Assembly: GCA_016859345.1 (NCBI GenBank)
Contig: CM029129.1
Location: forward strand, 18,458,946 to 18,522,945
Direction of reading: 5' to 3'
DNA: 64,000 bases
Source of the DNA: Istiophorus platypterus
Taxonomy: Eukaryota; Chordata; Actinopteri; Istiophoriformes; Istiophoridae
Below, in pieces: positions 54,321 to 64,000 of this stretch (position 1 is the stretch's first letter; each line of letters begins with the position of its first letter). The position numbers and the translations under genes were made by a program. The notes beneath the pieces are model-generated. The model was given only the letters and a program-made list of their open reading frames with translations, had not been told where the DNA came from and made no database searches.

Positions 54321-55067
54321 AAAAAGGGTTCTTTTAACAGAGTAGGTGCAGAGTAACTGGTCAATAGGCTAATAGTCAAGTCAGTCCACTAATTCTTTTA
54401 GATCCAAAGAAAGGTGTATGGTCTTTGACAGGCCAGTATGTGGGACTTCAACAGATTTTAGTGTTTCTGTTTTATTTTAACTACTGCCTCCAAATCAAAA
54501 TATATACAAATAGTGCTATAAATTCTCCACTGAACCTTTGTATTTTTCACATAGTCTGTAAAGAAAACTCAGTTTTGAGTCTACAGTTTGTTTTGTTTTT
54601 TTCCATTACATGTTTTTAACGGAAGAAAAATGTAACTCTTAGACTCTTTAAATTAGGACAGAAATTTAGCTGGTTAACAGTCTGGAAAATGGAGGGCAAG
54701 GTACACCCCTACAACCCCATAAACGCCATGAAGTTGGAATTTCCTGGGAGCTGTTTGTAACTTTCAGCAGTGACCCACCAAAAGTAATAAATGCATTTCA
54801 GCACATTCTTTCCACATGTTCTCCCAAGAGGAAGTCTCCAAATCCCTAATGGTAAACAACACACACACACACACATAAAGAGTTTTTCCATGTGCTAAAC
54901 TCTCACCAGCTATGCAAAGACAAAAACTACCTGTGCAAGCTCAGTTTGGAGGAGATGAGTGCTTAACATCTCAGCTAACCAGTGTAAAATCTCTATAGTC
55001 CATGCTACATTACAGTTGCTCCATGTTCACACTTTAGCAGTGTTTTCTCTTTATGACTCCTTCTTCA

Positions 55068-55380
55068 GTGAAATGTGAAATTGCACATCAGTTTCCCAGA
55101 GCCAAAGGTGATGTCTTAAGCCTGCCTGTTTTGTCCAACCCACAGACCAAAACCCAAAGAATTACAGTTTGAAGTCACATATATTACAAAAAAAAGCAGC
55201 AAGTTCTTACATTTGAGAAATTGTGCATGATTGCTTTTTTTGGACAATACTGATTATCAAAATAGTTGCAGTTTAGCAACATTTGATTGGCCAAACAAGT
55301 TATCATTTAATCAAGACAACAATTAGCAGAATTATTGATGAGATTAACAGTAGTAATAAATATTATTTGTTGCAGCCTTT
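55068..55380 (+). repeat. dispersed teleost repeat, copy D
   Basis: It contains 'ggtgatgtctta', 'ttttgtccaacc', 'caaaacccaaaga', 'acatttgagaaatt' and 'gattatcaaaatagttgcag', ending near TTGTTGCAGCC. It has the same order and orientation as copies A-C. Confidence 0.7.
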
Positions 55381-55435
55381 CTTAAAATATTGATAGGATA
55401 TTTATAAAAGTTCAAGAGACTCTGACGCCAATCCG

Positions 55436-55640
55436 CTTTGCCTCAAGAGGTAGAACTGCTGATCAAGTTAATCACAGGGTTGGTGGTTTGATCCCCAGCT
55501 CCTGCGGTCCATCTTTCAAAGTGTCCTCAGGCAAGACTGAGCTGTAAATTTCTCCCGGTGGCCAGGCCAGTAACATGCATGGTTGCTGCCAGTGGTGGGC
55601 ATTTGGGTGAATGGGGAGGCACTTGGCTATTACATAAAAA
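55436..55640 (+). repeat. tRNA-derived SINE remnant
   Basis: The A-box-like AGGTAGAAC and B-box-like GGTTTGATCC (55485-55494) are spaced as in a pol III promoter. They are followed by 'aagtgtcctcaggcaagact' and 'ctcccggtggcc', blocks I recognise from a widespread teleost SINE. The 3' part degrades after about 55600. Confidence 0.65.
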
Positions 55641-57646
55641 TAATGATAATCAGCTAAAGCTGATGGAGGCAATCTATGAAATTAATTTGGTTAACCTGAA
55701 GTTAAATTTTGTGCTGTTTAAATGTCTGCATTTTAAAAACATAGATATTACAACATTCATAAATAGGTTTTCAGTCAAACAATCAATGCAGGTTTTTTTA
55801 AGGTTTATTCTGAAAATTGAGGATTTAAAAAAAATCTGATAATGATAAATTGATATATTGATGTTTATTTTTTAACAAACACATAAAATAATGATTTTAT
55901 TTTTTATAGTGATCCTTTTATATATAGTTATTGAGGAGGGCATGGGGAGTGTCTAAATCAGCTTTCTTTAATTACGTTTCTCAGAGTGCAAATGCTTATT
56001 TCCAGTGTTTCTCTCTTAATTTGATAATCCTTATATTATTACCATTACTAGCCAGCTGTTTCAGAATTTAATGGCCAGACATTAGCTATAGGGGTTGGCA
56101 TTCATTCTGGAAAGACACTGTGTGTCAGGAAACATTTGAGACCAACCACCCGTGCAATTTTTTTGGTGGAAATCAGACATGCATTCCCAATGCTCTGATT
56201 TAACTGTACTGACATGTGAGTTACAGATATATTAACCATTACGTCAGTTAGGCAGATGAATATAATGCTCTGTGTTAATGGCTTATTCGCTGTCTTCCAC
56301 GAACAAGCCATGACATTAGCTAGCTTTGTGGCTAACTAATTTAGCGACACATGAACTGCAAGCATGTGTTTTATAGCAGTTGTCAGTGCTATTCTGGCGA
56401 GGGAGATATTGCCAGGGCTGTTATTCATTTATTCGCTAGAACTGTCTTACTGACGTACAGCTGTCACGCCTATTTATGTTCTACAAAAGAAGAAATGAGG
56501 TGCCATGTTTTATTATCATTCAAACAATGTATTACACTTGAAAATTAGCGCCTGACCTTAAAGTCACCCGTCTACAAATGCTCACTCCATTCGGGTCTGC
56601 GGCATTAAGCTGAAATGGGATGCGTTTGCTGATCTCGTCGATCAATGTATTGTCAATCTATCTGACAGGCTCTAGTAGATGATAACTAATGTCATGATCT
56701 ACTATTAGTCACAACAGTCTGTTTAACGGTGATGTGATTAGATGAGGAAATCAACTAAGATTGTGGTCTTCTAATTTATCAGTCGCAAAACATCAGACTC
56801 TGTTCCACAAACTGCATTCCCTCTGTTATACTCAAAACTCCTGGGAGTAACCCTTCACTTCAAGCCTTGTTTCTGTAATTAGTGCGTTGCCATGTTAAAT
56901 GCTTTAGGTATTTCACGAACCTCGACTATACATATAAAATTATCAAGTAATGATTTTTTTCTAAACATCACATGAAATATGAGTCAGGCTTTAATTTGTC
57001 TGACAAAGTGGGGATATAGGTAAGATGTGGGAGGAAAAGTGAAGTCATTTTCCTGCTTGGACATATTTGTGCCTTTTCTTTTTTTTTCTTTTTTTTTCTT
57101 TTTTTTATCATTTTAATGGACAAAAAGCAGTGGAAAATGAGGTTGATCTGTTTGGTAGCCACTTCCGTAGAGGGGTGTAAAGTGCAGCATGACTTATCTG
57201 GCCATGAGCAGTGCAATGAATTGAAAGTCAAAGCACATTTTGCATCATGTAAGTGCCATAGGAATTGGGTGTAAATTCTTGACTGACTAGAGGCTGCAGT
57301 AATGAAATGTGGAACATAATGATAGCAGCAGCTCGCAGTGAAAAGTCAGTCTGCCTTCTCAATACAGCAATTTCATCCTAGATTCAGCTTGTAGAATGCT
57401 ATTACTGTGCTGTGAATACCTTGCTGAATATTTAAGAGGTTGCTCCATTGCAGACATCTTTTGAAGTATTAAAAAGATTTGCCTTGGGTTCCAAATAGCT
57501 AACAATGTGCTTTTCTGTAGCTTATTTTGGTGGAGGGGCAGCAATTCTTCCAAGGTTTTAGGCTTTTAGACCCTGTGTGTGTTCTTTCTCACCTTCTTTC
57601 TTGCTCTCAGGTAGTTTATTGCAAACATTGTTCTCTTCCCCCTCAG

Positions 57647-57774
57647 GCAGTGAAGAGCTAAAGAGGATGGCTCACTCTAAAGCTCGAGCCGCAGACGGGA
57701 AGGTGACCTACCCCCCGGGGGTCAAGGAGATCTCTGACAAAATCTCCAAAGAGGAAATGGTCCGCAGGCTCAAG
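57647..57774 (+). CDS. pds5b: pds5b exon 2 with start codon (residues 1-36)
   Basis: Twenty noncoding bases precede the ATG at 57667-57669 (context AGAGGATGG). The exon encodes MAHSKARAADGK to MVRRLK and ends in phase 0 before GTTAGT. Confidence 0.95.
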
Positions 57775-60700
57775 GTTAGTGTCTTTCTCCCATTCACCTG
57801 CAAGTATAAGCAAGTAATATGTATTTTATGTTTTAAGATTTAAAAAATTAGATTTTTTTGTTGGACTTACTTGCAGTTTGTTGTAATATACCAGATTTAT
57901 TCATTACTAATGCATTATTAAAATATTTTTTTTATAAAAATGTATTTATATCTGATTATTTATTTATGTATTTGAAGTCTGATTTTTGTTGCATTGCGCA
58001 ACACAAAAACCCAAAGGGTACGGGGGGTTTTTAAACCTCCATTGTCCTATATTGATCGTACACCTGAGTTTGATGAACAGACTCGCTATTCAGCCAACTT
58101 AGCCACTAAACTCTGGCATTTACTCTCACCAATTAATACCCCTCACTCCTCCTCCAGATGGTTGTGAAGACCTTCATGGACATGGACCAGGACTCTGAGG
58201 AAGAGAAGGAGCTATACCTGAACCTAGCCCTCCACCTGGCCTCAGATTTCTTCCTCAAACACCCAGATAAGGATGTGCGTCTGCTGGTTGCCTGCTGTCT
58301 GGCAGACATATTCAGGATTTACGCCCCGGAGGCACCCTACACCTCCCCAGATAAACTCAAGGTATGGTGAAGAAGATTTTGCTTGGGCAAAACTAAAACT
58401 GCTGGAAAATTACATCACTGTGCTCTATCAGATTTGGTCACTGTTTGGGTTACATAACCCCATTGCATCTTCTCTGGACTACTCATTTAACACTGCTTAC
58501 AAATTGATTGGTGTTTTAATGTGCTGGCTTTTGTGTAAGACTTTACTGTACCCACAGTTTTTTTAGAGAGCTTCTAAACTCAAGGTTTTTGTTAGACTGA
58601 CACAAATCAACATTCAGTAACAATTTCTTCATACATAAGTGCTTCTATTGTTGTTTTCAGGTTTTAAAGTTTCAGTGTTTGTATAGGAAGGTATGTCTTG
58701 CTAATCATTCGTCACATTTTGGCTGAAAATGTTTGTTTTTCGTACTGTAGCTGTGAGTTGTAAAACTTTTAACTTAGATGAACTGTCCAAATCACACCTG
58801 AGCCGGCCCATTACTTCAACTGTGTGTGTGTGTGTCCGCACACGTGGAGCATTTACAGTGTTTGTTTCTTTCTTGTCTCCAGGACATTTTCATGTTCATC
58901 ACCAGACAGCTGAAAGGACTAGAGGACACCAAAAGTGCTCAGTTCAACAGATACTTCTACCTGCTTGAGGTGCGTGATTGTATGTGTGTGTGGGTCAGTG
59001 GTGGGGTTGAAGTTTGATCGCAATTAATTGAAATTGTAATCCAGTGTTGGATCTGCTTAAGGAGTCTCGTCTCGTCTTCATCTTGTCTAATCTTTTAAAA
59101 TTGTCAAGTATCTCCAGTTATGAGTAAGTAAAACTCAAGATGTCTAATCACATTTTGGTAGCCCGAGATAGAAGTAACTTATGGCTGGCAGTCTAATTAT
59201 AACCTCACAACCTGTAGCTACAAAGTCAAAATGAAATGAGCAGCAGAAGGTTTGAAGTGTTGATTAAATGTATCTGACACATTGAAGCAGCTGTAGCCTA
59301 CTTTTTGCACTGCATTTTTCACGAGCGACTTGATCCAAATACCGCAGGTCCTGATTCAGAACTATTAAGTTGATGATCTTAAAATATTGATATGACATTC
59401 ATAAAAGTTTAACTGAAAGATTTTCCTGAAAATGCTGCAATGTGATCTGATTCTCTAGAGGAGACAACTTCAGAAACATTCCACTTTCTGTCGTTGAAGT
59501 TGTTACAGAGCGGCGTGTCTTCTCCCTTGCAATAATCCCTGGCTAAGTACACACACCAGCTTGCAGAGAGCACATTAAGTTTCATTTTAGCCAGTACAGA
59601 ATTAGCTATAATTAGTGACAGCTAACACAGTCTCCCACCAGTAATATTTGCCATTATACTCTATTAGAAGCCTCCCAGTCAAATGTTTTCTACATTGCCC
59701 ATTGCTAATAAAAAGAACATTGAGAGATAAAAGGTTCAATAGGAAATTTGTTAACGTCAGAACCTAATAAAAGTGGGTACTTTGCCATCTGGGAACTGGC
59801 CATTGGAGTCCAATCATAATCAGTTTCTGCAGTTATAAGCACAGAGACATGTCCCAAAACTGAGTCATGTTTTATAAAGAAGACTCAGGAAAGCAGGCCT
59901 TATTAAAGCCTGTCAGGTACTTCAAATTTCATGTTCACGGTGTGGCAGGCAAGAGGCACTTTTGGAAACCTTCTTTTTGGCCGATGGATTGTAACACTGG
60001 TTAAAGTTCCCTTCCACTTAAAAATGTGTTTTTGTCCTTGTTGCTTCACTTGGAAGTTTAAGCTTCAGTGTGCAGAATGGTATAGTTGACATTTGAAGAC
60101 TGTTTTCGCATTCAGCTGAAGAATATGACTTTAGGATGCCTATTGGAGCAGGATTTTATGACAATTCAGTCCGTTTGGAATCCATTTGTGGTCCATATGC
60201 AACTTACACAGGTGTGATATTAATACTTGAGGCCTTCGGTGCAAGTACACTGAAAATTAACCTTAAAGTAAAGGATATTTTTTTAAATTACATAGGGAGT
60301 TTAAATTAAACTTTGTAAAAATTGTAACAGAGACAAGTTATTATTCCATGCAGAATAATTCTTTTTATGTCTTAAAACAAGTCTGTAGAGGATTTTTAAG
60401 CATGAGCTGATGCTTAGTCTGAAATCTTAAGGATGAGTTCCATGGTAACTTAGGCCAGACTTATATGAGCTTGGCTTAACTGGTAATCTTTATGAAATAC
60501 CCCTGTAGATGAACTCAGCTGGTTTTGGGGTGGATGCAATTTGTAACAGGATATGTAGGCATGTAAGCATTCCTCTACTTTTGCTTTTCACTGTCTGTAT
60601 TTTTTTTTTCTTAACAACTTGCATAGTGCATTTAAACTATTGATGAAAATTTTGGTGGTTTGAGTAATAATGTTTGTCTCTGTATATTAGAAGTAATCTA

Positions 60701-62985
60701 CTGTATCAGTCAGGAAAGAGAAGCAAGTGATTGCAGCTTTTTGTACTTTTTTGCTGGTGGGTTGATATTTTATGTAATGGTTAAACTTAATCACAGGGTT
60801 AATGTGGAAAAACTTAACTGGTGCAGTACTTCGGTGGTTTAAAACTTGTTGACCTAATGGCTCATTCTGTGCATAGAAGCACTGTCAGTCTTATTTTATC
60901 CCTGGGAATTTGAATTTTTCATAGTATTTGACCTCTGCGTATTCAAGTTCTTATGTAATCCTACTATATTAAATAAATAATGTGGAAGGCGAGCACAAAG
61001 CCAGAGGAGGAAGCAGCGGTGACAGAATGACATGTATTCTCTCTTGCTGTGCAACAGAAGCTTATAGGAAACATGTTTACAGCTGCAGTGAGCTGGCAGT
61101 TTTGTTTTTCATCTCCTTGAGGCTGCAGCAGACTCTCCATATAAACTGCTTTTTCATACACTGAGTCAAAACAGATAACAAAACATGTTGTATGCCCTCA
61201 GACATTGTTAGCCAAAGTCTCTTAGTATTTCTAGGATCCCTTTTCACAATGCTTTACTCTGATGATTGTCATTAATCACTTGGTTTGTTTTTCAGTCTTC
61301 TTGCTTGTATGTCAGTTTGCTTGAATCTAAGTACTTTGATTCATTTATGGGAATTGGCACAACGAATCTATTTCCTGATGAAATTAAAGGGCAGGATTAG
61401 TCTAATTGGAAGTAAATATCTTTGTTTGCAAGTCAGTTATTATTAAGATTGCGATTTAAAAATCCAGTGTTATTAATGGGGTATAATTTGGCAGTCGTAA
61501 CAAATTATGAGATGGAGGAAATCGAAATTTCAATTTTAATCATGTTAATTGCTCTACTCTTCGTACAACAACAGTGAAATCCAACTTATTAACTACAGCA
61601 GGCATGAAGGGGTTTATAAGACATTGATTTATTCTAACATGGAATAGAAACCTCAAATAATCTCATTTAAAACCAGGAAACAGTTTGACTTCCGCCTGTA
61701 AAAAGGCAGCACAATGACTGCAAACAAAGCTTGTTGAATCTGGTTAATTTAAAGTGGCTATCATTGCTATTTTTCATAATAACAATGCATCAAATTACTG
61801 TGTCTACCGGGAGAGGTGTCGTAGTGATGAACCTACAGAAAATCACCACCTGAATCTACAGCTCTCCTCAGTTTTACAGAGCTTTAAAATGAGTTTCAGC
61901 TCTTTGTTTTATCTGTCTGGGCTGCAATTTTCAAATTTTTGGTTCACTTTCATCAAGTTGTTTTTGGTTGCAGCAGGAAGCTGTTTTCAGCAAAAAAAAA
62001 AAAGCTCTTAAAGGTCTACCACCATTACCTGCTCAGCACCAAACAGCAGACATACAGAGTTGGTGAACAGAGTAGAACATTTAGCAACTAAAGAACCAGA
62101 TATTTCCCTCGGGGGTTGGTAGAGACTGAAAACAATGGTAAAAAGAGAGTGGCTATTGGACTTAAGTTCACCAGGTGGACGAAATTCAACTCTGATGTCC
62201 ATGAATGATAATGTTTCTTTGTAACTGCTGGATTTGTAAGTAAGCAACTGTTTGCAAACAAGTTCTAAATATCAACTTAAAAGGTGATGTGTCAAAACTG
62301 TGAACCTTGTCTCCCCTGCTCTCAAAGTGGGTTTAAAAAAAAAATTACATATTACATGTTTAAACTGAGATGACTTTGATTTGGTGTTTGGAAAATTGTC
62401 ATTGAAAGTCAACCACTAAGCAATCATGGCTGTCCTTCACTCCCCTTACCACACTCTTCTTTCACCTTCCTAGTTTGCATCTGCATTGTAAATTGCATTG
62501 TCACTAACGTCCTGCCTCCTCTCTCATTGTTCAGAACATAGCATGGGTGAAGTCCTACAATATTTGCTTTGAGCTTGAGGACAGCAATGAGATATTCACC
62601 CAGCTTTACAGAACGCTCTTCCAGGTCATCAAGTAAGTCATTTTTATCAAAGCTCACCTCAGTGTGATTGTCAGTGTTTTGAATGTCCATATTCATCATG
62701 TCGATTCTGATGGCCCATCTTATATTTTTCCACATTCCCTCCTGTTTTTTGGCCGTGGCAGCCCTTGATAACCGAAATGTGCCCTCGTAGCCCTCTCAAA
62801 ACACCTCAGTCTCTCTGCTGCTACATCACGAAACAGCACAGTAGCAGTCTGGTTGTTTCTCTTTGATTGCCCTCCCTCCTCTCCACTTTTTCCCCACTAA
62901 CCCTGCTCTCAATTTCACCCTGCTCAACACAACCTTGAGGGCTGAATTCTGCAGTACAGAAGTTGGCTCTTAGCCATTGGAACTA

Positions 62986-63031
<46 letters not shown>

Positions 63032-63764
63032 CTGTTTCTGTTTCTGTGTGCATGCGTATGCACCCAGGTTGTGCCAGTACAATGCTCTTTTATATAAAAT
63101 AATCTAAAGAGCTCTGCTTCCCACTGGAAATGTTTGCAGTCAGCTATGAGGTGTCAGAGAATGCAGTCCTCGTGCTTATGTGTGTGTGTGTGTGTGTGTC
63201 AGTGTCAGTGTGTGTGTATGTGTCAGTGTGTGTGTGTGTGTGTGCAAGCGACACATTCAGTGAATGGGAGGTAATGAGACTAGTAATGCCTGGCATCGTT
63301 GAGGACAGCAGTTGCTGAGATACAAATCTAGGTAATAAGCTTTACCTCCCACACTAATGCATATCATTATGAGCAAGTACATCCACCCTGTGTGTGTTAA
63401 GTGCATCACAGTCTCGTGGACAGTGTATGCATGGCCAGATTGTTTCCAGCGAGTGAACAACATGAATTCCTGAAGTGCATAACGTAGATGTCAAAGTCAA
63501 TCTCAGCCATGGTGAACAAATTAAAGATTTTTCATTCAGAATGGGTTGTGCACATACAGAAGGGTCTGGGAATATTTGCCTCAAACTTGCCTGTCTTGAC
63601 CTTTTGACACCTCTTGCTTTGTTTCCCGTTTCCCTAGCAACGGCCACAACCAGAAGGTGCACATGCACATGGTCGACCTGATGAGCTCCATCATCTGCGA
63701 AGGAGACACCGTGTCGCAGGAGCTGTTGGACACAGTGTTGGTCAACCTGGTGCCAGCACACAAG
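57647..63764 (+). CDS. pds5b: pds5b: cohesin-associated factor PDS5B, N-terminal part (runs off window)
   Basis: PDS5 proteins are HEAT-repeat regulators bound to the cohesin ring in the nucleus. From family knowledge they work with WAPL to release cohesin, and with sororin and ESCO acetyltransferases to stabilise it. Five coding exons (ATG at 57667) give 208 codons of an expected ~1,450. The start MAHSKARAADGK followed by YPPGVKEISDKISKEEMV is diagnostic for PDS5B; PDS5A has a different, longer N-terminus. All junctions fit in phase, and the protein is nearly identical to mammalian PDS5B. The remaining exons lie beyond 64000. Confidence 0.96.
58158..58361 (+). CDS. pds5b: pds5b exon 3 (residues 37-104)
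   Basis: The exon encodes MVVKTFMDMDQDSEEEKELY, LALHLASDFFLKHPDKDVRL and ADIFRIYAPEAPYTSPDKLK, the first HEAT-type helices. Confidence 0.96.
58883..58969 (+). CDS. pds5b: pds5b exon 4 (residues 105-133)
   Basis: The exon encodes DIFMFITRQLKGLEDTKSAQ and FNRYFYLLE. It is phase 0 on both sides. Confidence 0.96.
58970..62534 (+). other. pds5b: pds5b intron 4 (3.6 kb)
   Basis: This is AT-rich DNA. I see no coding similarity, RNA gene or confidently recognised repeat; the short open frames in it look random. Confidence 0.75.
62535..62632 (+). CDS. pds5b: pds5b exon 5 (residues 134-166)
   Basis: The exon encodes NIAWVKSYNICFELEDSNEI and FTQLYRTLFQVI. It ends in phase 2 before GTAAGT. Confidence 0.96.
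62988..63029. repeat. (GT)n microsatellite
   Basis: This is an uninterrupted GT run, followed by TTTCTG units. Confidence 0.97.
63179..63243. repeat. interrupted (GT)n microsatellite
   Basis: This is a GT run with TCAGTG interruptions in pds5b intron 5. Confidence 0.93.
63638..63764 (+). CDS. pds5b: pds5b exon 6 (residues 166-208)
   Basis: The exon encodes NNGHNQKVHMHMVDLMSSII and CEGDTVSQELLDTVLVNLVP, ending AHK before GTATGA. The CDS continues beyond the window. Confidence 0.96.
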
Positions 63765-64000
63765 GTATGAGCACAACATTTGGAAGCACATGCACTCAGC
63801 AGGCATGTTCACACAAAAGCATAACACACTCAGAAGCGCACACACGCAGTCATGGTCTCACCATAAACGCTGATGTAAGTAGAATGCTCAGTCAGGGACG
63901 ATCTGAAGTGAGATGATATTATCAGTAGATGAAACCAATATCGTTTTCCATACCCTGTAATTCAGTGAGACCCCTGCAGGTGAGAGGAGGTAACACAGCT

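Larger units (their letters stand above)
50651..57646 (+). other. pds5b: pds5b intron 1 (7.0 kb)
   Basis: It opens in CpG-rich sequence with GCTAGC-type repeats (51141-51190). Further on it holds two copies of the dispersed repeat (54042-54320 and 55068-55380) and a tRNA-derived SINE remnant (55436-55640). I see no coding exon. Confidence 0.8.
62633..63637 (+). other. pds5b: pds5b intron 5 (1.0 kb)
   Basis: It holds two (GT)n microsatellites (62988-63029 and 63179-63243). I see no coding similarity. Confidence 0.85.

Noticed and set aside
55436..55640. A tRNA gene, suggested by A-box and B-box-like motifs
   Set aside because: The sequence does not fold as a cloverleaf and continues into a SINE-type body, so it is a tRNA-derived SINE remnant.
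57667..63764. Assignment as pds5a
   Set aside because: The N-terminus begins MAHSK and continues YPPGVKEISDKISKEEMV as in PDS5B; PDS5A has a different start and ITDKIT at this place.

Overview
This window is vertebrate nuclear DNA, most likely from a spiny-rayed teleost fish. Genes are split into many short exons by GT-AG introns. Long (CA)n/(GT)n microsatellites are frequent, and several dispersed repeats look like families I know from teleost genomes. Three protein-coding genes are present. Their neighbourhood resembles human 13q13, where FRY, ZAR1L and PDS5B lie in the same order.

Positions 461-43415 (+) hold what appears to be the complete coding sequence of fry (furry homolog). I placed 67 coding exons by splice sites, reading-frame continuity and protein similarity. 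They join without a frame break into 3,041 codons plus a stop when two candidate microexons (9 nt at 36740 and 18 nt at 40208) are included. The product is a giant HEAT/armadillo-like scaffold for NDR kinases. The 3'UTR runs to about 46105, where an AGTAAA signal precedes a GU-rich stretch. It carries an unexpectedly long open frame that would become the fry C-terminus if exon 66 were skipped.

Positions 46772-48689 (-) hold zar1l (zygote arrest 1-like): four coding exons and 303 codons, with the cysteine-rich zinc-binding C-terminal domain typical of this maternal RNA-binding family. It converges tail to tail with fry.

From about 50575 (+) a CpG-island promoter with overlapping E2F-like and YY1-like sites drives pds5b (cohesin regulator). 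One noncoding exon, a 7 kb intron and the first five coding exons (208 codons) are visible; the gene runs off the right edge. zar1l and pds5b are head to head, about 1.9 kb apart. In human, BRCA2, N4BP2L1 and N4BP2L2 lie between them, and there is no room for them here.

No operon, CRISPR array, viral gene or wholly new system is visible. The genes do not form one pathway: fry acts in cell morphogenesis and mitosis, zar1l in oocyte mRNA storage, and pds5b in chromosome cohesion. The points most worth checking are the alternative fry C-terminus, the two microexons, a GC-AG intron and the missing BRCA2 block.
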